Of a stretch of DNA of 64,000 bases, positions 1-9,845 are shown one piece after another; within the stretch, counting starts at the first letter, position 1; the number at the start of each line of letters is the position of its first letter. The DNA is taken from positions 854,455 through 918,454 of the forward strand of contig NZ_JAFLNM010000002.1 of NCBI RefSeq assembly GCF_017313275.1, given 5' to 3'. The notes beneath the pieces are model-generated. The model was given only the letters and a program-made list of their open reading frames with translations. It made no database searches and was not told the origin of the DNA. Origin of the DNA: Flagellimonas profundi. GTDB lineage: Bacteria > Bacteroidota > Bacteroidia > Flavobacteriales > Flavobacteriaceae. The position numbers and the translations under genes were made by a program.

Positions 1-65
1 TTTTTCTATTATAAAATTTTTATATCTTTAACATTATTAACTAACTAAATTTAAGTTTAAGTAAA

Positions 66-794
66 ATGAAAAAAATATCCTTTACTCTGGCGGCTGCCGG
101 AATGTTTGTGATGGGAACTACAACTGCGTCTGCAGCAATGTTGCAAGAAGAAGCTGAAGCCAGCAAAGGTTTCACCCAAGTGTTAAAAGAGCAATTTATC
201 CAAGGAGGTCCTGCCTTTATGGGTATTGTACTTCTATGTTTGATCTTGGGATTGGCTGTAGCCATCGAAAGAATTATTTATTTGAATTTGGCAACTACAA
301 ACTCCACTAAGTTGAAACAACAAGTTGAGGACGCCTTGACTTCCGGTGGTGTTGAAGCTGCTAAAGAAGTTTGTAGAAACACTAAAGGACCTGTTGCTTC
401 TATCTACTACCAAGGTTTGGATAGAGTTGATGAAGGAATCGAGTCTGCTGAAAAAGCTGTAGTTGCATACGGTGGTGTTCAAATGGGTCAATTGGAGAAA
501 AACGTTTCCTGGTTGTCTTTGTTTATCGCTATTGCTCCCATGCTTGGGTTCATGGGTACGGTAATCGGTATGATTCAAGCCTTCCAGAAAATTGCTGCAG
601 TAGGTAACTTGAGTGCTTCCTTGATTGCAGGTGATATCCAGGTAGCGTTGTTGACAACCGTATTCGGTTTGATCACAGCGATTATCCTTCAGATTTTCTA
701 CAACTATATTATTGCTAAAATCGATAGTATCGTAAATGACATGGAAGACAGCTCAATTGCATTGATTGACATGTTGGCTGCCCATAAGAAATAA
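66..794 (+). CDS. exbB: MotA/TolQ/ExbB proton channel family protein
   Basis: Inner-membrane proton channel subunit that, with ExbD, uses the proton gradient to energise TonB-dependent outer-membrane uptake or a related envelope motor. The 242-residue protein has an N-terminal hydrophobic, signal-like stretch (about 5-24), a first membrane segment near 49-67, a large cytoplasmic loop, and two further segments near 150-172 and 192-214. The conserved GFMGTVIGMI motif (161-170) lies in the second of these and is diagnostic of the family. It is the first gene of a run with a small membrane protein, two exbD genes and an outer-membrane barrel, so co-transcription is likely. The AT-rich 65 bases before it are all that is visible of its upstream region. 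Family assignment is firm; whether it serves TonB or another machine is inferred. Confidence 0.93.
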   Translation: MKKISFTLAAAGMFVMGTTTASAAMLQEEAEASKGFTQVLKEQFIQGGPAFMGIVLLCLILGLAVAIERIIYLNLATTNSTKLKQQVEDALTSGGVEAAKEVCRNTKGPVASIYYQGLDRVDEGIESAEKAVVAYGGVQMGQLEKNVSWLSLFIAIAPMLGFMGTVIGMIQAFQKIAAVGNLSASLIAGDIQVALLTTVFGLITAIILQIFYNYIIAKIDSIVNDMEDSSIALIDMLAAHKK

Positions 795-820
795 TTACGA
801 ATTAAAAACTATCGAGAATC

Positions 821-1258
821 ATGAATAAAATAGTAAAAATATTACTCATCGTCATCGGATTGGTTGCAGCCGTTCTTTGGTTCTCTCTTCCGTCTGCCGA
901 TGATCCAGGTGCCATAAACAGTGGATCAATGAACTTCATGTTCATTATTATGTACATCTTGTTGGCTATTGCAGTTGTAACTTCAGTAGTTTTCGGATTG
1001 GCAAAACTGTTTACCACAAAAGGAAGTTTAAAGAAAGCTCTTTTCGCAATAGGAGGATTGGCTATTGTTGTAGCTGTATCATACGGGCTTTCTTCTGATA
1101 ACATGGCTGTGGTTGAAGCTATGTCCGAAAGAGGCGTAGAGACCACGGAAGGAACTGTGAAAAACATTGGAATGGGATTGAACGTATTCTTTATCCTAAC
1201 CGTTATCGCGGTGATTCTAATGGTTTTCCCAGGATTGAAAAGAATGTTTATTAAGTAA
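821..1258 (+). CDS. small four-helix membrane protein in exb operon
   Basis: Protein of 145 residues with four predicted membrane helices (about 4-23, 41-66, 85-103 and 122-141) and no catalytic motif that I recognise. It lies 26 bases after exbB and 11 bases before the first exbD. That position suggests an accessory subunit or assembly factor of the ExbB/ExbD complex. Function is unknown; the role is inferred from position only. Confidence 0.8.
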   Translation: MNKIVKILLIVIGLVAAVLWFSLPSADDPGAINSGSMNFMFIIMYILLAIAVVTSVVFGLAKLFTTKGSLKKALFAIGGLAIVVAVSYGLSSDNMAVVEAMSERGVETTEGTVKNIGMGLNVFFILTVIAVILMVFPGLKRMFIK

Positions 1259-1269
1259 AAAGTTTTATT

Positions 1270-1878
1270 ATGCCTAGAAGAAAAGGAGCGCCGGAAGTAA
1301 ATGCTGGTTCCATGGCGGATATCGCTTTCCTCTTGCTTATCTTTTTCTTGGTGACTACCACTATAGAAACAGATGCAGGTTTGGATCGTATGTTGCCGCC
1401 GTTCGAGCCGCCAAATGAAGAACCGCCTGTAATTAAGCAGAAAAACATTTTTACTGTGAACATCAACAGGAATGGTCAGCTTTTGGTTGAAGATCAATTA
1501 ATGGAAATCAGTGATTTGAGAGAGGCTGCTTCTAAGTTTCTTGAAAATGGAGCTGATGGTTCTTGCGATTACTGCAAGGGTAGAAAAGATCCTGCCTCAT
1601 CGGATAATCCAACAAAAGCCATTATTTCATTGAAAAATGATCGGGAAACCAAGTATAGTACCTACATTACCGTTCAGAACGAATTGGTAGGTGCATACAA
1701 CGACTTACGGAACCGTGAAGCCCAACGTATTTATGGTAGGGATTTTACCGATATGGAGGCGGAGTACCTTAATCCGGAAACTCCTTCAAACGTAAGAGAT
1801 GAGTTGAAGGACAAAGTGAAGCGTATCCAGGATATGTTCCCACAAAAGCTTTCAGAAGCTGAAACAACAACCAATTAA
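1270..1878 (+). CDS. exbD: ExbD/TolR biopolymer transport protein (first copy)
   Basis: ExbD family subunit of the proton-driven envelope motor. The 202-residue protein has a short cytoplasmic N terminus, one membrane helix (about 16-32) carrying the proton-handling aspartate (D17, in SMADIAFLLLIFF), and a periplasmic domain. It is longer than a typical ExbD of about 140 residues because of a periplasmic insertion that includes a CxxC pair (C99, C102) followed by a basic stretch. The neighbours are the small membrane protein upstream and a second, shorter exbD 12 bases downstream. Paired ExbD paralogues are common in Bacteroidota and probably form a heteromeric periplasmic dimer, which is an inference. 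Confidence 0.92.
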   Translation: MPRRKGAPEVNAGSMADIAFLLLIFFLVTTTIETDAGLDRMLPPFEPPNEEPPVIKQKNIFTVNINRNGQLLVEDQLMEISDLREAASKFLENGADGSCDYCKGRKDPASSDNPTKAIISLKNDRETKYSTYITVQNELVGAYNDLRNREAQRIYGRDFTDMEAEYLNPETPSNVRDELKDKVKRIQDMFPQKLSEAETTTN

Positions 1879-1890
1879 ACTATATTTAAT

Positions 1891-2373
1891 ATGGCTAAGT
1901 TTACCAAAAAGAAAGATGGCGATTTGCCAGCGGTGTCAACAGCTTCGTTGCCTGATATCGTTTTCATGTTGTTATTTTTCTTTATGACAGTAACCACAAT
2001 GAAAGATAGTTCCTTAATGGTTGCTAATACCCTTCCCAATGCTTCTGAAATAAAGAAGTTGGAAAAGAAGGATCGCGTAATTTACATTTATGTAGGTACA
2101 CCTACGCAAGAATATCAAAAGGTTTTTGGTACAGAACCAAAAATTCAGTTGAATGATAAATTTGCCAATGTGGACGAAGTAGGTTCATTTATTTTGGCAG
2201 AACGTGCAAAGAAACCGCAAGAACTTCAAAATGTATTGACTACTGCTTTAAAAGTTGACAAGAACGCCAATATGGGTCTTATCACTGATATTAAGCAAGA
2301 ATTGAGAAAAGTAAATGCCCTTAAAGTGAATTATACCACTTACGAAGGAGATGCTTTTAACAATCTACAGTAG
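1891..2373 (+). CDS. exbD: ExbD/TolR biopolymer transport protein (second copy)
   Basis: Second ExbD-type subunit, 160 residues. It has a lysine-rich cytoplasmic start, one membrane helix (about 20-36) with the conserved aspartate D22 in the SLPDIVFMLLFFF stretch, and a periplasmic domain without the CxxC insertion seen in the first copy. It follows the first exbD by 12 bases, and a strong intrinsic terminator lies directly after it. The core energy-transduction operon therefore probably ends here, with the following barrel gene partly separate. Confidence 0.92.
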   Translation: MAKFTKKKDGDLPAVSTASLPDIVFMLLFFFMTVTTMKDSSLMVANTLPNASEIKKLEKKDRVIYIYVGTPTQEYQKVFGTEPKIQLNDKFANVDEVGSFILAERAKKPQELQNVLTTALKVDKNANMGLITDIKQELRKVNALKVNYTTYEGDAFNNLQ

Positions 2374-2395
2374 GCAATAGCTTAGATTTAGTGGG

Positions 2396-2429
2396 AAACG
2401 CTCCAAATTTTTAATTTGGGGCGTTTTTT
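2396..2429 (+). terminator. intrinsic terminator after exbD
   Basis: Inverted arms at 2396-2409 and 2413-2426 pair over 14 positions with one G-T wobble around a three-base loop, and the 3' arm runs into a T-rich tract. It lies 22 bases after the second exbD stop. Confidence 0.85.
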
Positions 2430-2444
2430 GTTTAAAATATATTC

Positions 2445-3146
2445 ATGGCTCGTAACGTATTTCCGTTTGTACTAGGTATTGTATGTTGGCTGCTTTCTGC
2501 GCCCGCCTACGGTCAAGTAAATGATAATCAGGAGCAGGTCAACGATCCTCGTTACCTGGAAGATCAATTTTACTTTGGTGTCGGCTACAATTTTCTATTG
2601 AATAAGCCGGACAATCTCGCCCAGCGTAACCTTTCCTATAACCTTCACATGGGATTTATTAAGGATATTCCATTTAACCAAAATAGAAATTTTGGTATTG
2701 GATTAGGTATTGGGTACGCTGTGAGTTCATATTATTCCAATTTGGTTGCTTCAAAAAACGGTAATACGGTTGTTTATGAAATTATGACCCAGGCAGATTA
2801 TAATAGGAGTAAGTTAGCAACCCATTCTATCGAATTCCCGTTCGAAATCCGATGGCGTACTTCCAATGCAAAAGATTATAAGTTTTGGAGGATATATGCT
2901 GGCGCCAAATTGGGATATGTATTTTCCGGTAGGTCAAAATTGGTCACCGACAATGGAAACGATTCGTTTTCAAATGATGATATTGATTCATTGCAATATG
3001 GTCTTACACTCAATTTCGGGTATAACACGTGGAATATACATGCGTATTATGGATTAAATCCTTTACTTAAGGAGGAAGCTTCGCTGGAGGGTAACCCAAT
3101 AGATTTAAGTGTTCTTAGAATAGGCTTGATTTTTTACATCCTATAA
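2445..3146 (+). CDS. outer-membrane beta-barrel (PorT-like) protein
   Basis: Probable small outer-membrane beta-barrel of 233 residues. A signal peptide is visible (about 1-24, ending AYGQ). The rest alternates polar and aromatic residues as barrel strands do and ends in a hydrophobic strand (IGLIFYIL). The sequence style fits the OMP_b-brl_2/PorT-like group found near exbBD genes in flavobacteria. A role in type IX secretion, as for true PorT, cannot be shown from sequence. Its last six bases overlap the convergent gene at 3141. Confidence 0.75.
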   Translation: MARNVFPFVLGIVCWLLSAPAYGQVNDNQEQVNDPRYLEDQFYFGVGYNFLLNKPDNLAQRNLSYNLHMGFIKDIPFNQNRNFGIGLGIGYAVSSYYSNLVASKNGNTVVYEIMTQADYNRSKLATHSIEFPFEIRWRTSNAKDYKFWRIYAGAKLGYVFSGRSKLVTDNGNDSFSNDDIDSLQYGLTLNFGYNTWNIHAYYGLNPLLKEEASLEGNPIDLSVLRIGLIFYIL

Positions 3147-3746
3147 CCAATATTTCAAAATAATCAGCTGAGAGCAACATCCAAGCAGAAAACCAATCAA
3201 TAGTTCATTTTTGGTATGGGCTTTTAAGTATAATCTGGATGTGGCCACCATTCCCGTGAATAGCGTAAAGAGGCTAATGGCAATGGTAATATTTATCTCA
3301 AAATGAATGCTCAGGGCCACCATAAAAGTCAAAATACTTCCCATGCCCAATAAATGCATGCTGGTTTTAAATTTGAAGAAGAGCAGAATCAGTGTTGCAC
3401 TTGTAGCGGTCAAAAGCCCTGTAAAGTAATAAAAGAGCTCGTGTACGTAGTTATTGGGTATTACTTTGTACAATATCATCAAAAAGATGATACAGCTTAT
3501 GTAAAGTGGGTATTTACGTTCTTGTAACGTTGGCAGGAATATGGAATTGATTACCCCTATATTTTTCAATATCAGAAAAAATATGATGGGAATGATAACC
3601 GTAAGTATGAAAATGGGCAGTATGTTGCCACTTTGGGTCTCCAACGTACTGTATGGAGCCACTTTAAAGTACACTATCGTACCTCCGATCGGTATGAACA
3701 ATGGGTGAAAAATGTAGGAGATAATGTTGTATACGTGGCGCATCAA
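3141..3746 (-). CDS. multi-spanning membrane protein, degenerate PAP2-like
   Basis: Protein of 201 residues with about six membrane segments. Near the C terminus, SRLYLKAHTKNE resembles the third PAP2 phosphatase motif (SRxxxxxHxxxD), but the final aspartate is replaced, and the KxxxxxxRP and PSGH motifs are not evident. It may be an inactive or diverged relative of lipid phosphatases, or unrelated. Its start codon overlaps the rpoN stop (ATGA), so it is probably translationally coupled to the sigma factor. It overlaps the convergent barrel gene by six bases. Confidence 0.75.
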   Translation of the reverse strand: MMRHVYNIISYIFHPLFIPIGGTIVYFKVAPYSTLETQSGNILPIFILTVIIPIIFFLILKNIGVINSIFLPTLQERKYPLYISCIIFLMILYKVIPNNYVHELFYYFTGLLTATSATLILLFFKFKTSMHLLGMGSILTFMVALSIHFEINITIAISLFTLFTGMVATSRLYLKAHTKNELLIGFLLGCCSQLIILKYWL

Positions 3747-5200
3747 ATTTCTTTTCGTAGCCTTGCCACTGGGATATCCAGTTGTTCCCGATACTTGGCC
3801 ACGGTCCGTCGGGCTATGGGATACCCTTTGTCTTTTAGCATTTTTGCCAATTTCGCATCGGTGAGCGGTTTTTTCTTGTCCTCATCACGGATTACGGTCT
3901 CCAAAATCTTTTTTATTTCTCTTGTGGATACATCCTCCCCTTGTTCATTCTTCATGGATTCGGAAAAGAAATCCTTGATCAGTTTGGTGCCATAAGGGGT
4001 GTCCACATATTTACTGTTGGCCACCCTTGAGACCGTGGATACATCCATATCTATTTTATCGGCGATATCCTTTAGGATCATGGGGCGCAATTTACGCTCG
4101 TCCCCGGTCATAAAATACTCTTTTTGGTACTCCATAATGGTGTTCATGGTAACAAACAAGGTTTGCTGGCGCTGTCTAATGGCATCAATGAACCATTTGG
4201 CGGCATCCAACTTCTGTTTGATGAACATCACCGTATCCTTTTGGGATTTGGACTTTTCCTTGGCATTTTTATAGCCCTCCAACATGTTGCTGTAGTCTTT
4301 GGAGACATGCAGCTCTGGAGCATTTCTGCCATTTAGGGTGAGTTCCAGTTCACCATCCACGATTTTTATTGAAAAGTCGGGAACAATGTGCTCGATCATA
4401 CGGGTGTTCCCAGAGTAGGAGCCCCCGGGCTTTGGATTGAGTTTTTCTATTTCCGATATGGCATCTTTAAGCTCTTCCTCGGAAACATGGTGTTTTCGTA
4501 AAAGTTTGGAATAATGTTTTTTGGTGAAATGATCAAAAGATCGTTCCAAAATATTGATGGCCAGCTCTACAGAAGGTTTTTGTTCTTTCCGTTTAAGTTG
4601 GATTATCAAACATTCATCCAAGGAACGTGCGGCCACACCAGGGGGATCTAAATCCTGTACAATTTTAAGAACCTCCTCGATTTTTTCCTCTTCTACATAA
4701 ATGTTTTGGGTAAAGGCAAGGTCGTCCATAATATCTGGAAGGGGCCGGCGTATATACCCGCTCTCATCTACGCTACCTACCAAAAACTCGGCAATGGCCC
4801 ATTCTTGGTCATCCAGATAAACCGTGTTCAGTTGGTTGAGCAAATATTGGTTGAACGATGTTCCAGCGGCATACGGCACGCGTTTATCATCGTCATCTGC
4901 ACTGTAATTGTTTGTTTGGGTACGGTAATCCGGTATCTCATCGTCGCTTAGGTAATCATCAATATTGATTTCCTCTGTGTCGATATTTTCGTTGTCGGCC
5001 GAATCATCGTAGGTGTCCTCGTAAATATCATCCAAAGCATCAGTTTCCTCCTTACCACTCTCCAAAGCAGGGTTTTCCTCCAACTCTTGCTTTAATCTCT
5101 GTTCAAAAGCCTGGGTTGGCAATTGAATGAGCTTCATGAGCTGAATCTGCTGTGGAGACAGTTTTTGGGAAAGCTTAAACTGTAGATGTTGTTTCAGCAT
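3743..5200 (-). CDS. rpoN: RNA polymerase sigma-54 factor
   Basis: Alternative sigma factor for -24/-12 promoters, which needs AAA+ activators to open DNA. The 485-residue protein starts with the glutamine-rich activator-contact region I (about 1-50). It continues with a strongly acidic region II (about 50-105) and the core-binding and DNA-binding region III. The RpoN box ARRTVAKYRE, which reads the -24 element, is intact at 463-472. It follows asnS with a 46-base gap and its stop overlaps the next start. No sigma-54 activator gene is present in the window. Confidence 0.97.
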   Translation of the reverse strand: MLKQHLQFKLSQKLSPQQIQLMKLIQLPTQAFEQRLKQELEENPALESGKEETDALDDIYEDTYDDSADNENIDTEEINIDDYLSDDEIPDYRTQTNNYSADDDDKRVPYAAGTSFNQYLLNQLNTVYLDDQEWAIAEFLVGSVDESGYIRRPLPDIMDDLAFTQNIYVEEEKIEEVLKIVQDLDPPGVAARSLDECLIIQLKRKEQKPSVELAINILERSFDHFTKKHYSKLLRKHHVSEEELKDAISEIEKLNPKPGGSYSGNTRMIEHIVPDFSIKIVDGELELTLNGRNAPELHVSKDYSNMLEGYKNAKEKSKSQKDTVMFIKQKLDAAKWFIDAIRQRQQTLFVTMNTIMEYQKEYFMTGDERKLRPMILKDIADKIDMDVSTVSRVANSKYVDTPYGTKLIKDFFSESMKNEQGEDVSTREIKKILETVIRDEDKKKPLTDAKLAKMLKDKGYPIARRTVAKYREQLDIPVARLRKEI

Positions 5201-5246
5201 ATGGATGATTTACAATCTTACCTTCTTTTAAAATAATGAATTCAAA

Positions 5247-6680
5247 TTAAAACTCAGCATTTTGTGGTGTTCTTGGGTAAGGGATTACGTCCCTAATATT
5301 GCCCATTCCGGTAGCAAATTGAACCATACGTTCGAATCCAAGGCCAAAACCACTGTGTACGGCCGTACCAAATTTTCTCAGGTCCAGATACCACCAAAGT
5401 TCTTTGGCATCGATATCCAGTTCCTTGATTTTTTGTTCCAGTACATCCAATCGTTCCTCCCTTTGTGAACCTCCGACAATCTCACCGATACCAGGAAAAA
5501 GTACATCCATGGCACGCACCGTTTTTCCGTCCTCGTTCAACCGCATGTAAAATGCTTTGATGTTTGCAGGGTAATCAAAAAGAATAACGGGGCATTTAAA
5601 GTGTTTCTCTACCAAAAAGCGTTCGTGTTCACTCTGTAGGTCTGCTCCCCATTCGTCAATTGGGAACTGGAATTTCTTCTTTTTGTTCGGTTTGCTGTTC
5701 TTTAATATATCAATGGCTTCCGTGTAGGATACTCTTTTGAAATTGTTGTCGACAACAAACTTTAATTTTTCGATCAAGGCCATTTCTGAACGTTCGTTCT
5801 GAGGCTTGGTCTTTTCTTCGTCCAATAGGCGTTTTTCCAAGAATGCAAGATCGTCTTGGCAATGGTCCAGCACGTATTGGATAATATATTTAATGAAATC
5901 CTCGGCTAGGTCCATATTGGCATCCAGATCATAGAAGGCCATTTCGGGCTCGATCATCCAGAACTCGGCCAAGTGACGCGATGTGTTGGAGTTTTCCGCT
6001 CTAAAGGTTGGTCCAAAGGTGTAGACTTTGCCCAATCCCATGGCATAGGTCTCAGCTTCCAACTGTCCCGAAACGGTCAAGTTGGTCTCTTTTCCAAAAA
6101 AGTCCTCGGAGTAATCCACTTCACCGGTATCGTTCAGAGGTGGATTTTTGTCATCCAAAGTGGTCACCCGGAACATTTCACCTGCACCCTCGGCATCCGA
6201 ACCGGTAATGATCGGCGCATGCATATAATAAAATCCGTTCTGTTGAAAGTAGCTGTGTACGGCAAAAGAAAGTACCGATCTAACTCGCATTACCGCAGAA
6301 AAGGTATTGGTTCTTACTCTAAGGTGTGCTTTTTCCCTCAAGAACTCCAAGGAGTGCTTTTTGGGTTGAATAGGGTAGGTCTCGGGGTCGGCGGTACCGT
6401 GAACAAATATATCGGTGGCCTGTATTTCCACGCTTTGGCCTCGACCTTGGCTCTCTTCCAAAGTCCCTGTTACCTTTAGGGCAGCTCCACTGGAAATTTG
6501 TTTGAGCAATGCTTCGTCCAAATTTTCAAAATCCACGACACATTGTAGGTTATGTATGGTGGAACCATCGTTCAAGGCAATAAATCGGTTGCTTCTAAAT
6601 GTTTTTACCCATCCATTTACTTCAACGGAATCTCCTACGGGTTGCTTTTCTAGCAATTCTTTTATGGAATAAGACATCAT
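5247..6680 (-). CDS. asnS: asparaginyl-tRNA synthetase
   Basis: Class II aminoacyl-tRNA synthetase charging tRNA-Asn. The 477-residue protein has an N-terminal OB-fold anticodon-binding domain (about 15-100) and a catalytic core with motif 2 beginning at FRAEN (about 226-230, followed by [15 protein letters not shown]) and motif 3 GFGLGFERM (about 444-452). The [10 protein letters not shown] segment near 161-170 fits AsnRS rather than AspRS. The length is normal. It probably shares a transcript with rpoN downstream. Two adjacent Met codons leave a trivial start ambiguity. Confidence 0.97.
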   Translation of the reverse strand: MMSYSIKELLEKQPVGDSVEVNGWVKTFRSNRFIALNDGSTIHNLQCVVDFENLDEALLKQISSGAALKVTGTLEESQGRGQSVEIQATDIFVHGTADPETYPIQPKKHSLEFLREKAHLRVRTNTFSAVMRVRSVLSFAVHSYFQQNGFYYMHAPIITGSDAEGAGEMFRVTTLDDKNPPLNDTGEVDYSEDFFGKETNLTVSGQLEAETYAMGLGKVYTFGPTFRAENSNTSRHLAEFWMIEPEMAFYDLDANMDLAEDFIKYIIQYVLDHCQDDLAFLEKRLLDEEKTKPQNERSEMALIEKLKFVVDNNFKRVSYTEAIDILKNSKPNKKKKFQFPIDEWGADLQSEHERFLVEKHFKCPVILFDYPANIKAFYMRLNEDGKTVRAMDVLFPGIGEIVGGSQREERLDVLEQKIKELDIDAKELWWYLDLRKFGTAVHSGFGLGFERMVQFATGMGNIRDVIPYPRTPQNAEF

Positions 6681-6770
6681 TCTAAAACTATCGTAATTTA
6701 GTTGGTAAAGATAGGTTTTTGATAAAAAACGATAGCAATGGAACGGCCTAATTTATGGCCTTGTTCAAGA

Positions 6771-9173
6771 CTATTTGTCCTTGAGATTGTCCTCGTCCTG
6801 TGGTAAAATGTCGATTTGGGGCTTTTTGAGTACTTGTTTGTTGGCTATGCTCCTTTCCAAAGACAGAAGTAGCGACGGTAACAAGATCAAATTGGATAGC
6901 ATGGCAAATAACAAGGTGGCGGAAACCAAGCCTCCCAAAGCTTTTGTGCCTCCAAAACTAGAAATGATAAAAACGGAGAAACCGAAAAAGAGTACTATGG
7001 AGGTGTAGAACATGCTAACACCTGTCTCGCGCAAAGCAGCATACACAGATCGCTTTATATGCCAACGGTGAGTGGAAAGTTCTTGCCGGTATTTAGCTAA
7101 AAAGTGAATGGTGTCGTCCACTGAAATGCCGAAGGCTATACTAAACACCAGGATGGTAGACGGTTTAATAGGTACACCCAAATAACCCATGACCCCAGCG
7201 GTAATAACCAAGGGCAGTAGGTTGGGTACCAAAGAAATGATCACCATTTTAAATGATCGGAACAGATATGCCATGAAAAGGGAGATCAACCCAATGGCCA
7301 AGGCGAGCGATAATAATAGGTTTTTTACCAAATACTTTGTTCCCTTTAGGAAAAGCAAGGCCTTCCCTGTCATAAAAACATTGTATCGCTCCGCTGGAAA
7401 TTCTTTGGTGATGGCTTGTTGTACGTCTTTTTCGATTTCCTCCATACGATCGATTTTCACATCGCGCATATAGGTCGTCAAACGTGCCGTTTGCCCCGTG
7501 CTGTCCACAAAACTTTGTAAAAGCTCATTGGTCCCTTCGGTCGATGATTTTTGAACAGCGTTCATTATAAAAGTGTTCTCTTGACTGGTTGGCAGTTGAT
7601 AGTATTTTGGGATTCCGTTGTAAAAGGCCTGCTTGGAATATTTAACAAGGTCAACGATTGAAATGGGCCTTGAAAGCTCCGGTATTTCATCGATTACAGT
7701 GCCCAATCGGTCCATTCGTTTCAAGGTGGCGGGCTTAACTACACCATTTTTTCGCTTGGTGTCCACAACAATTTCCATAGGCATAATACCATCAAACTCT
7801 GCCTCAAAAAATTGAATGTCCTTATAAAAGTGACTTTTTTTGGGGAGGTCTTCGATCCTACTTCCTGTAATGCGCATCTGATATATACCGATAATGCTCA
7901 ACACCAAAACAGCTACGGTGGTAATGTAAACGGCAATTCTATGGTTTCTGACCATGTTTTCCATCCAATTGACAAAGAAGTCCATCCATTTTTTGTTCAA
8001 GTGCTTTAAGTGCTTTGTTTTGGGAAGCGGCATAAAACTGTAAATGATGGGTATGATCAATAGGGAAAGGATAAAGATGCCTATAATGTTAATGGATGCC
8101 ACGATACCGAATTCCTTGAGCAGATCACTGTCCAAAATAATGAAAGTGGCAAAACCAGAAGCCGTGGTAATATTGGTCATTAAGGTAGCATTGCCAATTT
8201 TGGAAATTACCCGTTGTAAGGACAGTGCCTGATTTCCGTGTTTTTTTACTTCTTGCTGATATTTATTGATCAAGAAAATACAGTTGGGAATACCAATTAC
8301 GATGATCAAAGGTGGAATCAATGCTGTAAGAATGGTGATTTCATACTTAAGAAGACCAAGTATTCCAAAGGCCCACATGACACCAATAATCACAACGCAC
8401 ATGGAAATGAACGTGGCCCTAAAGCTCCTGAAGAAAAAGAAAAATATAATGGAAGTGACCAATAGAGCGCCAACGATAAATAGACCGATTTCGTCCACAA
8501 TGGATTTGGTGTTCCAGGTTCGGATGTATGGCATTCCCGAGATACGTACATCCATTGTTGTTTCTTCTTCAAAATCCTCTACGAGCTCCGCAAGGTCGTT
8601 CAGGATAAATTCATTTCTTACCGCCGTGTTCATAATATCCTTGTCCAGATATACCACGGTTTGAATGGTTCCTGTTTTGGGGTTGTATACCAAATTATCG
8701 TAAAAAGGAAGTTCCTTAAAAAGATGGTTTGTTAAAGAATCGATTTCCTGTTTGGTCTGCGGTGGAGTAGAAATCAAGGGTTCCATGGCAAATGTCTGGG
8801 TGTCGTTATCCTTGATCAGTTCCTTAAGGTTTTCGAGGGAAATAACATAATCAACTTCCGGAAAGGCCTCCAATTGTTTGCTGAGTACATTCCAGCGATT
8901 AAAATTTTTCGGCGTAAACAGGGCAGAATCTTTAATGCCCAAAACAATGGCGTTGCCCTCTTCACCAAATATTTTGGTAAAGGCATTGTATTGGACACTG
9001 GCCGGATGATCGTCAGGTAAAATATTGGCTTCCGTATTGGAAAACCTCATATTTTTCCACTGTAATGCCAAGAAAACAGTGAAACCTATAACCCCTAAAA
9101 GAATAAGAATCCTATTCCTGAGTATAATTCTTGCGACCTTTGGCCAAAATCCTTTAGTGAGCTTTGCTACCAT
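6771..9173 (-). CDS. MMPL/RND superfamily exporter
   Basis: Large inner-membrane transporter of 800 residues built as two repeats. Each repeat has one membrane helix, an extracytoplasmic domain and a block of about five helices, the HAE3/MMPL/Patched-like layout. The second block includes the conserved acidic SIAFGISVDDTIHFLAKY segment, where the aspartates relay protons. Relatives move lipids, hopanoids or siderophores; the substrate here is unknown. It sits between frr (75-base gap) and asnS (90-base gap) on the same strand. No membrane-fusion or outer-membrane partner is adjacent, in keeping with HAE3-type exporters acting alone. Confidence 0.9.
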   Translation of the reverse strand: MVAKLTKGFWPKVARIILRNRILILLGVIGFTVFLALQWKNMRFSNTEANILPDDHPASVQYNAFTKIFGEEGNAIVLGIKDSALFTPKNFNRWNVLSKQLEAFPEVDYVISLENLKELIKDNDTQTFAMEPLISTPPQTKQEIDSLTNHLFKELPFYDNLVYNPKTGTIQTVVYLDKDIMNTAVRNEFILNDLAELVEDFEEETTMDVRISGMPYIRTWNTKSIVDEIGLFIVGALLVTSIIFFFFFRSFRATFISMCVVIIGVMWAFGILGLLKYEITILTALIPPLIIVIGIPNCIFLINKYQQEVKKHGNQALSLQRVISKIGNATLMTNITTASGFATFIILDSDLLKEFGIVASINIIGIFILSLLIIPIIYSFMPLPKTKHLKHLNKKWMDFFVNWMENMVRNHRIAVYITTVAVLVLSIIGIYQMRITGSRIEDLPKKSHFYKDIQFFEAEFDGIMPMEIVVDTKRKNGVVKPATLKRMDRLGTVIDEIPELSRPISIVDLVKYSKQAFYNGIPKYYQLPTSQENTFIMNAVQKSSTEGTNELLQSFVDSTGQTARLTTYMRDVKIDRMEEIEKDVQQAITKEFPAERYNVFMTGKALLFLKGTKYLVKNLLLSLALAIGLISLFMAYLFRSFKMVIISLVPNLLPLVITAGVMGYLGVPIKPSTILVFSIAFGISVDDTIHFLAKYRQELSTHRWHIKRSVYAALRETGVSMFYTSIVLFFGFSVFIISSFGGTKALGGLVSATLLFAMLSNLILLPSLLLSLERSIANKQVLKKPQIDILPQDEDNLKDK

Positions 9174-9248
9174 GTGGGTTTTATTGGGCGCAAAGGTAGA
9201 AAATGATATGTTGTGTTCCTAGAAAAGGTGGAGGTCAAAATCCAAGTT

Positions 9249-9812
9249 TTACACCTTCATAATCTCGGCTTCTTTTGTGGATAAGATGGCATCCACTTTG
9301 TCGCCATAAGAATCTGTCAGTTCCTGAACATCAACTTCCGCGTTGCTCAACAAATCTTCCGAAATATCCAGTGCTTTCAGTTCCTTATTGGCATCTTGTC
9401 TTGCGCTGCGAATACTAACTTTGGCATCTTCGGCTTCAGATTTGGCCTGTTTTGCCAATTGTAGTCTTCTTTCCTCTGTCAACGGTGGTACGTTAATGAT
9501 TACCATTTCTCCATTGTTCATTGGGTTAAACCCCAAATTGGCGTTCATGATCGCAGTTTCGATATCGGCCAAAAGACTTTTCTCCCATGGTTGTACCGAA
9601 ATAGTTCGGGCATCTGGGGTATTGATATTGGATACTTGGGAAAGTGGGGTTTGGGAACCATAGTAGTCCACCATTACAGTGGAAAGCATCATTGGGCTTG
9701 CCTTACCTGCCCTGATTTTGGTCAGTGCTTTTTGCAAGTGGGAAATACTTGCTTCCATACTTTCTTTTGTGCTATCAAGAATAAACTTTACTTCTTCGTT
9801 CATAACTTTCAA
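9249..9812 (-). CDS. frr: ribosome recycling factor
   Basis: Splits post-termination ribosomes together with EF-G. The 187-residue protein has the normal length and family sequence: a three-helix-bundle N terminus with KIRAGKASPMML, the PLTEERRLQLAKQAK segment, and the C-terminal helix. It lies 33 bases after pyrH on the same strand, the widely conserved pyrH-frr pair. The start at the second Met codon (MNEEVKF) is equally possible. Confidence 0.97.
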   Translation of the reverse strand: MKVMNEEVKFILDSTKESMEASISHLQKALTKIRAGKASPMMLSTVMVDYYGSQTPLSQVSNINTPDARTISVQPWEKSLLADIETAIMNANLGFNPMNNGEMVIINVPPLTEERRLQLAKQAKSEAEDAKVSIRSARQDANKELKALDISEDLLSNAEVDVQELTDSYGDKVDAILSTKEAEIMKV

Positions 9813-9845
9813 ATTTATAAAACTGAAACCAAAGGGTGTGCCAAC

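Noticed and set aside
2445..3146. Calling the barrel gene porT of the type IX secretion system
   Set aside because: Size and barrel pattern fit, but so do many small flavobacterial outer-membrane proteins, and no other type IX gene is nearby.
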